Origin: Novosphingopyxis sp965218915
GTDB lineage: Bacteria; Pseudomonadota; Alphaproteobacteria; Sphingomonadales; Sphingomonadaceae
NCBI RefSeq assembly: GCF_965218915.1
Contig: NZ_OZ244708.1
Location: 1-64,000 of the forward strand
DNA length: 64,000 nucleotides
Reading direction: 5' to 3'
A program made the translations under genes and the position numbers. Positions 1 to 6,675 of the stretch are shown in pieces. The notes under the pieces were generated by a model. It worked only from the letters and a program-made list of their open reading frames with translations. It was not told where the DNA came from and did not search any database. Position 1 is the first letter of the stretch. Each line of letters opens with the position of its first letter.

Positions 1-197
1 CTGGCGATCGATTCGAACGGACCTTTCAGGAAGCGCCCCTTGGTTACGAACAGGATCAGCCAGATCAGGAACAGCGCCAGCGCGAGGACGAGCAGCGCGC
101 GGAAGGCGATCCGCCAGGGCTTCGGACGGTTTTCCAGAAACCGGGGCGCCCAGATGCCGCGCATCCGGCTGCCCGCCGCATTGCGGACCGCGCTCAT
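1..197 (-). CDS. AsmA-family protein, N-terminal fragment (cut by window edge)
   Basis: Reading leftward from an ATG at 197 gives 65 codons without a stop before the window edge. The peptide has a basic N-terminal stretch (RMRGIWAPRFLENRPKPWR), one membrane helix at about residues 31-52, and then a K-G-R-F-L-K-x-P-F-E segment. That arrangement is typical of the start of AsmA-family proteins, which are anchored in the inner membrane, extend into the periplasm and affect outer-membrane lipid or protein assembly. Only the anchor is visible, so the family call rests on N-terminal resemblance. It is divergent from rpmI. Confidence 0.6.
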   Translation of the reverse strand, partial: MSAVRNAAGSRMRGIWAPRFLENRPKPWRIAFRALLVLALALFLIWLILFVTKGRFLKGPFESIA

Positions 198-275
198 ATT
201 CAAGACGCTTCTCCCGGCAAGGCCATACGCACATACTCCTGCCCTGTTGCGTAGCGCACGCTTATAGGGGCGATC

Positions 276-320
276 GAGACGGTTGCAAACGAGACGGTTG
301 CAAACGAGACGGTTGCAAAT
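276..320. repeat. 15-bp tandem repeat, three copies, upstream of rpmI
   Basis: GAGACGGTTGCAAAC occurs at 276-290 and 291-305, and again at 306-320 with the last base changed to T. Each unit carries TTGCAA, which resembles a -35 hexamer. The array lies between the AsmA-like gene and rpmI. Confidence 0.95.
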
Positions 321-341
321 CCCGCGCCATGCGGCTAGACG
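313..341 (+). promoter_or_regulatory. Possible promoter of rpmI-rplT
   Basis: TTGCAA (313-318) and TAGACG (336-341) are separated by 17 bp, about 115 bp upstream of the rpmI start. The -35-like hexamer lies in the third unit of the tandem repeat, so the earlier units add further copies of it upstream. This is motif reading only. Confidence 0.35.
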
Positions 342-455
342 CCGCCGCTTCGACTACGGGACGGGCTGGCCGGTTAGGGCTGCCACGTTCGTCCGCAAAC
401 GGAAAGGCCGGCTCTGGAAGCTTCGCGCCATTCCCCCTTACCCGAGGAGACCGAA

Positions 456-659
456 ATGCCCAAGCTGAAGACCAAGAGCGGCGTCAAGAAACGCTTCAAG
501 ATCACCGCTACCGGCAAGATCAAGCACGGCGTGGCCGGCAAGCGCCACCGCTTGATCAGCCACAACGCCAAATATATCCGCCAGAACCGCGGCACCACCG
601 TCCTTTCGGATCCCGATACGCGCACGGTCAAGAAATGGGCGCCGTACGGGCTGAACTGA
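456..659 (+). CDS. rpmI: Large ribosomal subunit protein bL35
   Basis: A 67-residue, very basic protein beginning MPKLKTKSGVKKRF, with the bL35 pattern of clustered Lys/Arg and a conserved H-R-L-I-S-H segment near residues 31-36. Length is normal for the family (about 65). The start is preceded by an AGGAGA Shine-Dalgarno sequence at about 444-449. It is followed 41 bp later by rplT, the usual pairing. bL35 is a structural protein of the 50S subunit. The upstream region carries a triple 15-bp tandem repeat. Confidence 0.97.
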   Translation: MPKLKTKSGVKKRFKITATGKIKHGVAGKRHRLISHNAKYIRQNRGTTVLSDPDTRTVKKWAPYGLN

Positions 660-700
660 GCTCCGGCGACCTGATCACTACTTTTCTGAAGGAATAATTC

Positions 701-1060
701 ATGGCACGTGTCAAACGCGGCGTAACCACGCGCGCAAAGCATAAGCGCACATTGAAAGCGGCGAAGGGCTATTATGGCCGCCGCAAGAATACCATCCGCA
801 TCGCCAAGCAGGCGGTCGAAAAGGCCGGGCAGTATGCTTACCGCGACCGAAAGGTTAAGAAGCGCACGTTCCGCGGCCTGTGGATCCAGCGCATCAACGC
901 GGCCGTCCGCATGGAGGGCATCACCTATTCGCAGTTCATGCACGGGCTGAAGCTGTCCGGCGTCGAACTCGACCGCAAGGTGCTCGCCGATCTGGCGATG
1001 AACGAGACCGAAGCATTCGGCGTGATCGTCAAGCAGGCCAAGCAGGCCCTTCCGAACTGA
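701..1060 (+). CDS. rplT: Large ribosomal subunit protein bL20
   Basis: 119 residues starting MARVKRGVTTRAKHKR, the strongly conserved bL20 N-terminus, with the K-G-Y-Y-G-R-R-K-N segment at about 23-31 and the W-I-Q-R-I-N-A-A-V-R segment at about 60-69. bL20 binds 23S rRNA early in 50S assembly. Length is typical. An AAGGAA ribosome-binding site precedes the ATG. Second gene of the rpmI-rplT unit; a hairpin plus T-run follows at 1135-1169. Confidence 0.97.
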   Translation: MARVKRGVTTRAKHKRTLKAAKGYYGRRKNTIRIAKQAVEKAGQYAYRDRKVKKRTFRGLWIQRINAAVRMEGITYSQFMHGLKLSGVELDRKVLADLAMNETEAFGVIVKQAKQALPN

Positions 1061-1134
1061 AGGGTCTGAGCCTGCCCCGGACCCGATCCGGGGCGCTTCC
1101 GGCCGACTGATCGACTATCTATCGACACAGAAGG

Positions 1135-1169
1135 AAGCGCCGCCCCAACGGGTTCGGCGCTTTTTTCTT
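1135..1169 (+). terminator. Rho-independent terminator after rplT
   Basis: Stem AAGCGCCG (1135-1142) pairs with CGGCGCTT (1155-1162) across a 12-base loop and is followed by a T-rich run (1161-1166). It lies between rplT and pheS and would separate the ribosomal unit from the synthetase unit, or attenuate read-through. No Phe-rich leader peptide was seen before it. Confidence 0.75.
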
Positions 1170-1195
1170 GAGCGCAATTCCTTTAGCGAGACCCC

Positions 1196-2290
1196 ATGAG
1201 CGACATCGAAGAGCTGAAACAGCGCTATCTGGATGAAACCGCGGCTGCGCCCGATCTGGACGCGCTGGAGGCGGTGCGCGTGGCCGCGCTGGGCAAGAAG
1301 GGCGCGATCAGCGAGCAGTTGAAGACGCTTGGGCGAATGTCGCCGGAGGAGCGTCAGGCGCAAGGCCCGATCATCCAGGGCGCGCGCGCCGCGGTGGCGG
1401 ACGCGATGCAAGCGCGCAAGGAAGCGCTCGAACGCGCCGCGCTCGACGCGCGGCTCGCCGGCGAACGCATCGACATGAGCCTGCCCGCGCCCGAGCGCCC
1501 CGAGGGCAGCGTGCATCCGGTGAGCCAGGTAATGGATGAGCTGGCCGAAATCTTCGCCGACCTCGGTTTCGCCGTCGCCACCGGACCGGAGATCGAGACC
1601 GACTGGTATAATTTCACCGCGCTCAACATTCCCGAGTCCCACCCCGCCCGCGCCGAACACGATACCTTCTATACCGCCGAGAACGGACTCGACGGCGGCC
1701 CGATGGTGTTGCGCACGCACACCAGCCCGGTGCAAATCCGCACGATGATGGCGCAAAGGCCCCCGATCCGCATCATCGCGCCTGGCCGCACCTATCGCTC
1801 GGACAGCGACGCGACGCACACGCCGATGTTCCATCAGGTCGAGGGGCTGGTGATCGATCGCGGCGTGCATATGGGCCATCTCAAATGGACGCTGGAAACC
1901 TTCGTGAAGGCGTTTTTCGAGCGCGACGACATCGTGCTGCGCCTGCGCCCCAGCTACTTTCCGTTCACCGAGCCCTCGGCCGAAGTCGATGTCGGCTTCT
2001 CGCTGGAGAACGGCAAGCGCGTGATCGGCGGCGATCCGGCCGGCCCCGATGGCGGCTGGCTGGAAATCCTCGGCTCCGGCATGGTCCATCCCAAGGTGAT
2101 ATCCGCCTGCGGCCTCGACCCGGACGAATATCAGGGCTTCGCCTTCGGCTGCGGGATCGACCGGCTGGCGATGCTCAAATATGGCATGGACGATCTGCGC
2201 GCCTTTTTCGACGGCGATCTGCGCTGGCTGAAACATTACGGCTTTTCCGCGCTCGACATCCCCACGCTGAGCGAGGGAGTGGGCGCGTGA
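1196..2290 (+). CDS. pheS: Phenylalanine--tRNA ligase alpha subunit
   Basis: 364 residues. The N-terminal coiled-coil region (about 1-90) is followed by a class II catalytic core: N-F-T-A-L-N-I-P-E-S-H-P-A-R at about 139-152, T-H-T-S-P-V-Q at 174-180, motif 2 around G-R-T-Y-R-S-D-S-D-A-T-H (198-208), and motif 3 G-C-G-I-D-R-L-A near the C-terminus. With PheT it forms the alpha2-beta2 enzyme that charges tRNA-Phe in the cytoplasm. Length is normal. pheT follows after a 145-bp gap filled by a dispersed repeat. Confidence 0.97.
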   Translation: MSDIEELKQRYLDETAAAPDLDALEAVRVAALGKKGAISEQLKTLGRMSPEERQAQGPIIQGARAAVADAMQARKEALERAALDARLAGERIDMSLPAPERPEGSVHPVSQVMDELAEIFADLGFAVATGPEIETDWYNFTALNIPESHPARAEHDTFYTAENGLDGGPMVLRTHTSPVQIRTMMAQRPPIRIIAPGRTYRSDSDATHTPMFHQVEGLVIDRGVHMGHLKWTLETFVKAFFERDDIVLRLRPSYFPFTEPSAEVDVGFSLENGKRVIGGDPAGPDGGWLEILGSGMVHPKVISACGLDPDEYQGFAFGCGIDRLAMLKYGMDDLRAFFDGDLRWLKHYGFSALDIPTLSEGVGA

Positions 2291-2304
2291 CTTTCCCAGC
2301 TATT

Positions 2305-2411
2305 TGCGCTCCTGCGAAGGCAGGAGCCCATCATGGACCCTCACCTGCTGGGCTCCTGCCTTGGGTCCCACCGAAGTATTACTTCGGTGGGTGCCCTTCG
2401 CAGGAGCACGC
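2305..2411. repeat. Dispersed palindromic repeat, family A copy 1, with a nested palindrome
   Basis: Inverted arms TGCGCTCCTGCGAAGGCAGG (left) and a matching right arm ending GCAGGAGCAC fill the pheS-pheT gap. The right arm is interrupted by a second small palindrome (2363-2394). An uninterrupted relative is at 61040-61109. The repeat would lie in the pheST transcript and could fold into a long hairpin. Confidence 0.85.
2363..2394. mobile_element. Small palindromic insertion inside a family A repeat
   Basis: The core (2367-2391) is a perfect palindrome: CCCACCGAAGTA, one central base, then the reverse complement. It splits the family A right arm, which is continuous in the copy at 61040-61109. 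CCTT occurs on both sides (2359-2362 and 2395-2398), as expected for a 4-bp target duplication. A second perfect core is at 55545-55569 and degenerate ones are at 27500-27524 and about 55650-55672. No transposase is seen; mobility is inferred from the nesting. Confidence 0.6.
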
Positions 2412-2435
2412 TGTCCTGATTCATGGTGATCCGTC

Positions 2436-4961
2436 ATGAAATTCACTTTGAACTGGCTCAAGGAGCATCTGGACACAGATGCCGACCTCAAGACCATCAC
2501 CGACACCCTCACCGCCATCGGCCATGAGCTGGAGGGGGTGGAAAACCCCGCCGAGGCCCTGCGCGATTTTCGCGTGGCCGAGGTGGTCGAGGCCAAGCCG
2601 CATCCCAATGCCGACAAACTGCAATTGCTCAGCGTCGATGCCGGGACCGGCGAGCCGTGGCAGGTCGTCTGCGGCGCGCCCAATGCGCGCGCGGGGATGA
2701 AGGGCGTGTTCGCCCCGCCCGGCGTCTATGTGCCCGGTGCCGGATTCGAATTGAACGCCGCCAATATCCGTGGAATTGAGAGCTTCGGCATGATGTGCTC
2801 CGAGCGCGAGCTGGAGATATCGGACGAGCATGAGGGCATCATCGAGCTGCCCGCCGACGCGCCGACGGGCGCCGCCTATCCCGATTATGCCGGGCTCGAC
2901 GATCCGGTGATCGACGTCGCGATCACGCCCAACCGGCAGGACTGCATGGGCGTGCGCGGCATCGCGCGCGATCTGGCGGCGGCGGGCATGGGCACGCTGC
3001 GCCCGCTGGGTCAGGTCTACCGCATGCCGGACGGCGGTATCGCGGGCGAAGGGGCTGGCCCCGAGGTGCGCACCGACGATCCCGAGGGCTGCCCCGCTTT
3101 CTACGCCCGTACCGTGCGCGGCGCAACCAATGGCAGCGCCCCGGCCTGGATGGCGCAGAAGCTCGCCGCGATCGGCCAGAAGCCGATTTCGGCGCTGGTC
3201 GACATCACCAATTTCCTGATGATCGATCTCGGGCGGCCGCTGCATGTCTATGACGCGGCCAAGCTGTCCGGGCCGCTGGCGGCGCGCAAGGCCAGGCCGG
3301 GCGAACAGCTGGTCGCGCTCAACGGCAAGACCTACACGCTCGACGAAACGATGACGGTGATCGCCGACGACGGCGGCGTGCACGATATCGGCGGCATCAT
3401 GGGCGGCGAGGACAGCGGCGCGTCGGACAGCACCACCGATGTGCTGATCGAATGCGCCTGGTTCACGCCGGAGAATATCGCGCGCACCGGGCAGAAACTG
3501 GCGCTCACCAGCGACGCGCGCCAGCGCTTCGAACGCGGCGTCGACCCCGCCTTCCTCGACGAGGGACTGGCGATCGCCACCTGGCTGGTGACCGAACATT
3601 GCGGCGGAAGCCCGAGCGAGGTGACGCGCGCAGGGCAGCCGCCCCTGAAAGCGCGTAGCATTGGCTACGATCCGGCCTATTGCGAGCGGCTTGGCGGCAT
3701 TGCGGTCGATAGACAGCGCCAAGTCGAGATACTCGAAAGCCTCGGTTTCCAAATCGCTCGTCATTCCCGCGAAGGCGGGAACCCATCACCCGATATCGCT
3801 GAACCGGAACGGCAGGAGATGGGTCCCGGCCTCCGCGGGGATGACGAAACAGGAAATATAGGGAACACCTCCGGGTATTTGCATCAGCCTGTGACCATCA
3901 CCGTTCCCAGCTGGCGGCGCGACGTCGAAGGGCCGGCCGACATCGTCGAGGAGGTGGTGCGCATCGTCGGGCTCGATCAACTGCCCTCCACCCCGTTGCC
4001 CCGCGCGCCGGGCGTCGCCGCCCCCACCGCCTCACCAAGCCAAAAACTCGAACGCCGCCTGAAACGCCTCGCCGCCGCGCGCGGGCTGAACGAAGCGGTG
4101 AACTGGTCGTTCATCAGCGAGCGCGAGGCCGCCCCGTTTGGCGGCGGCGCGTGGGCAGTCGCCAATCCGATCAGCGAAGATCTCAAGATCATGCGGCCGT
4201 CCTTGTTGCCCGGCCTGCTATCGGCGGCGAAGCGCAACATGGATCGTTCGGCGGACAGCGTGCGGCTGTTCGAAGTTGGGCGGCGCTACTTTCGGGGCGC
4301 TGACGGCGCCAGCGACGAGCGCGCCACGTTCGGCCTGCTGCTCGCCGGTCAACGCACCCCGCGCGATTGGCAGGCGGGCAAGGCGGCCTCCTTCAACCCG
4401 TTCGATGCCAAATCCGAGGTTCTGGCGCTGCTGGGTGCGGCGGGCGTCGACACGCTGAAGCTGATGGAGATGGGAGAGGCCGGAGAACATTATCATCCCG
4501 GCCAGTCGGGCACGCTGCGCCTCGGCCCGAAGACCATCCTCGCCGCCTATGGCACGCTGCACCCGGCGGTGACCAAGGCGTTCGGGTTGAAGGGTGCGGG
4601 TGTCGCCGCAGAGCTGTTCCTCGATGCGATCCCGCTAAAGGCCAAATCCGGTCACATGCGCGCCGCCTACGCCCCGCCCGCGCAGCAGCCGGTGACACGC
4701 GATTTCGCGTTTCTGATCGATGCCGACAAGTCCGCGGGCGATCTCGTCCGCGCCATCCGCGGCGCCGACAAGAAGCATATCGTCGCCGCGCGGGCATTCG
4801 ACCGGTTCGATGGTGCCGGCGTGCCCGAGGGCAAGCTAAGCCTCGCGATCGAGGTCATGCTGCAGCCCGGCGAGCAGAGCTTTACCGAAGAGGAGCTGAC
4901 CGCGATCTCCGACAAGGTGGTGGCCGCTGCCGCCAAGCAGGGCGGCGAACTGCGCGGCTGA
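2436..4961 (+). CDS. pheT: Phenylalanine--tRNA ligase beta subunit with an in-frame repeat insertion
   Basis: 841 residues: tRNA-binding OB fold (about 39-150), B3/B4 editing region (about 205-385), B5 domain (about 400-505), catalytic-like core, and a C-terminal ferredoxin-fold anticodon-binding domain beginning near Y-A-P-P-A-Q-Q-P-V-T-R-D-F. It is the beta subunit of the heterotetramer with PheS. Unusually, residues about 442-470, and probably up to about 485, between L-G-F-Q-I and V-T-I-T-V-P-S-W-R-R-D in B5 are encoded by a dispersed palindromic repeat (3759-3846). The normal connection there is only a few residues. The reading frame stays open, so the gene is probably functional with an extra surface loop. 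Confidence 0.96.
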   Translation: MKFTLNWLKEHLDTDADLKTITDTLTAIGHELEGVENPAEALRDFRVAEVVEAKPHPNADKLQLLSVDAGTGEPWQVVCGAPNARAGMKGVFAPPGVYVPGAGFELNAANIRGIESFGMMCSERELEISDEHEGIIELPADAPTGAAYPDYAGLDDPVIDVAITPNRQDCMGVRGIARDLAAAGMGTLRPLGQVYRMPDGGIAGEGAGPEVRTDDPEGCPAFYARTVRGATNGSAPAWMAQKLAAIGQKPISALVDITNFLMIDLGRPLHVYDAAKLSGPLAARKARPGEQLVALNGKTYTLDETMTVIADDGGVHDIGGIMGGEDSGASDSTTDVLIECAWFTPENIARTGQKLALTSDARQRFERGVDPAFLDEGLAIATWLVTEHCGGSPSEVTRAGQPPLKARSIGYDPAYCERLGGIAVDRQRQVEILESLGFQIARHSREGGNPSPDIAEPERQEMGPGLRGDDETGNIGNTSGYLHQPVTITVPSWRRDVEGPADIVEEVVRIVGLDQLPSTPLPRAPGVAAPTASPSQKLERRLKRLAAARGLNEAVNWSFISEREAAPFGGGAWAVANPISEDLKIMRPSLLPGLLSAAKRNMDRSADSVRLFEVGRRYFRGADGASDERATFGLLLAGQRTPRDWQAGKAASFNPFDAKSEVLALLGAAGVDTLKLMEMGEAGEHYHPGQSGTLRLGPKTILAAYGTLHPAVTKAFGLKGAGVAAELFLDAIPLKAKSGHMRAAYAPPAQQPVTRDFAFLIDADKSAGDLVRAIRGADKKHIVAARAFDRFDGAGVPEGKLSLAIEVMLQPGEQSFTEEELTAISDKVVAAAAKQGGELRG
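3759..3846. repeat. Dispersed palindromic repeat, family B, inside pheT
   Basis: Left arm begins CGTCATTCCCGCGAAGGCGG and the right arm ends GCGGGGATGACG. The arms are about 29 bp with a few mismatches and about 30 bp between them. The outer ends CGTCA/TGACG match those of the repeats at 25776, 52696 and 59722. Its translation in the pheT frame starts R-H-S-R-E-G-G-N-P-S. Confidence 0.9.
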
Positions 4962-4963
4962 CC

Positions 4964-5049
4964 CCCCTCCCGCTTGCGGGAGGGGCTGGGGGTGGGCATA
5001 GCGCTCACCTATCAATCCCACCCCCGACCCCTCCCGCAAGCGGGAGGGG
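4964..5049. repeat. Dispersed palindromic repeat, family C copy 1 (pheT-prfC gap)
   Basis: Arms CCCCTCCCGCTTGCGGGAGG and its inverted partner (arms about 33 bp, each itself a small hairpin) lie between the pheT stop and the prfC start. A close relative is embedded in leuS at 45257-45346. Its G-rich right end lies just upstream of the prfC Shine-Dalgarno sequence. Confidence 0.9.
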
Positions 5050-5060
5050 AGTAGGACATC

Positions 5061-6644
5061 ATGACCTCCACCCCCACCTCCAATCGCCGCACGTTCGCGA
5101 TCATCTCGCACCCCGACGCCGGCAAGACCACGCTGACCGAAAAGCTGCTGCTGCAGGGCGGCGCGATCCATCTGGCGGGCGAAGTCAAGGCGCGCGGAGC
5201 GGCCCGGCGCGCGCGCTCCGACTGGATGAAGATCGAGCAGCAGCGCGGCATCTCGGTCACCAGCTCGGTGATGACGTTCGAGAGGCCGGACGCGGACGGC
5301 CATATCATCACCTACAACCTGCTCGATACGCCGGGTCATGAGGATTTTTCCGAGGACACCTACCGCACGCTGACCGCGGTGGACTCCGCGATCATGGTGA
5401 TCGACGCGGCCAAGGGCATCGAGCCGCAGACGCGCAAATTGTTCGAGGTCTGCCGCCTGCGTTCCGTTCCCATTTTCACCTTCGTCAACAAGGTGGACCG
5501 TGAGGGGCGCGATCCGTTCGAGCTGCTCGACGAGGTAGCCGACATGCTGGCGCTCGATGTTACGCCCATGAGCTGGCCGGCGGGCATGGGCGGCCTGTTC
5601 GAGGGCGTCTATGATCTGGAGCGCGATCGGCTGGCGATGCCGAGCGGACCGTCCAGGGAATATGAGGGCAAGGCCGCGGAGTTTTCCGGGCTGGACGATC
5701 CGAAGCTCGACGAGACGATCGAGCGCGCCGCACAGTTCCGCGAGGAGGCGCAGCTGGCCGCCGCTGGTTATGCCGATTTTGATCTGGAGGCCTATCGCAA
5801 CGGCGACCTGACCCCCGTCTATTTTGGAAGCGCTTTGAAAAATTTCGGCGTGACCGAGCTGATCGAGGCGATCGCCCGCTACGCCCCGCCGCCGCGCCCG
5901 CAGCCGTCCGAACAGGGCGTGATCGGCCCGGAAACGGATGAGGTCAGCGGCTTCGTCTTCAAGGTGCAGGCCAATATGGACCCGCAGCACCGCGACCGGA
6001 TCGCGTTCATGCGGCTGTGCTCCGGCACGTTCAGGCGCGGCATGAAACTGACCCCCTCGGGCCTGGGCAAGCCGATCGCGGTGCATTCGCCGATCCTGTT
6101 CTTCGCGCAGGACCGCGAGATCGCCGACACCGCCGAGCCCGGCGACATCATCGGCATCCCCAATCACGGCACGCTGCGCGTGGGCGACACGCTCAGCGAA
6201 AAAAACGAGATCCGCTTCACCGGCCTGCCGAATTTCGCGCCCGAAATTCTGCGCCGCGTGCAGCTGAAGGACCCGACGAAAACGAAGCAGCTGCGCAAGG
6301 CGCTCGACGATCTGTCCGAGGAGGGCGTGATCCAGGTGTTCTATCCGGAGATCGGCGCCAACCACATCGTCGGCGTCGTCGGCCAATTGCAGCTCGAGGT
6401 GCTCATCGCCCGGCTGGAGGCGGAATATAAGGTGGAGGCCGCGCTCGAACCCGCACCGTTCGATACCGCGCGCTGGCTGATCGGCGACGAGGACAGAATC
6501 GAGGCGTTCAAGCGCATCAATCAGGGCAGCCTTGCCAGCGACCGCGACGGCAATGCGGTGTTCCTGGCCAGATCGACGTGGGACGTGGGCTATCAGGAAG
6601 AGAAGAACCCGGACCTGAAGTTCAGCGCGACCAAGGAGCGGTAG
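5061..6644 (+). CDS. prfC: Peptide chain release factor 3
   Basis: 527 residues, the normal RF3 length. It is a translational GTPase that recycles RF1/RF2 after peptide release. G1 is H-P-D-A-G-K-T-T (17-24), followed by the switch I segment E-Q-Q-R-G-I-S-V-T-S-S, G3 D-T-P-G-H-E-D-F and G4 N-K-V-D-R-E-G-R-D-P, the last diagnostic for RF3 rather than EF-G. AGGA lies 4 bases before the ATG, with more purines from the family C repeat. It follows pheT by 99 bp and ends 31 bp from the convergent TonB-receptor gene. Confidence 0.96.
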   Translation: MTSTPTSNRRTFAIISHPDAGKTTLTEKLLLQGGAIHLAGEVKARGAARRARSDWMKIEQQRGISVTSSVMTFERPDADGHIITYNLLDTPGHEDFSEDTYRTLTAVDSAIMVIDAAKGIEPQTRKLFEVCRLRSVPIFTFVNKVDREGRDPFELLDEVADMLALDVTPMSWPAGMGGLFEGVYDLERDRLAMPSGPSREYEGKAAEFSGLDDPKLDETIERAAQFREEAQLAAAGYADFDLEAYRNGDLTPVYFGSALKNFGVTELIEAIARYAPPPRPQPSEQGVIGPETDEVSGFVFKVQANMDPQHRDRIAFMRLCSGTFRRGMKLTPSGLGKPIAVHSPILFFAQDREIADTAEPGDIIGIPNHGTLRVGDTLSEKNEIRFTGLPNFAPEILRRVQLKDPTKTKQLRKALDDLSEEGVIQVFYPEIGANHIVGVVGQLQLEVLIARLEAEYKVEAALEPAPFDTARWLIGDEDRIEAFKRINQGSLASDRDGNAVFLARSTWDVGYQEEKNPDLKFSATKER

Positions 6645-6675
6645 GTCCGGCCCAACGCTCCCCGGATACGCACGA

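Noticed and set aside
1061..1195. Phe-rich leader peptide attenuator for pheST
   Set aside because: A terminator hairpin is present, but no short frame rich in Phe codons precedes it.
3661..3861. Short frame reading V-I-P-A-K-A-G-T-H as a gene
   Set aside because: This peptide is a common translation of palindromic repeats; the real coding frame here is pheT.
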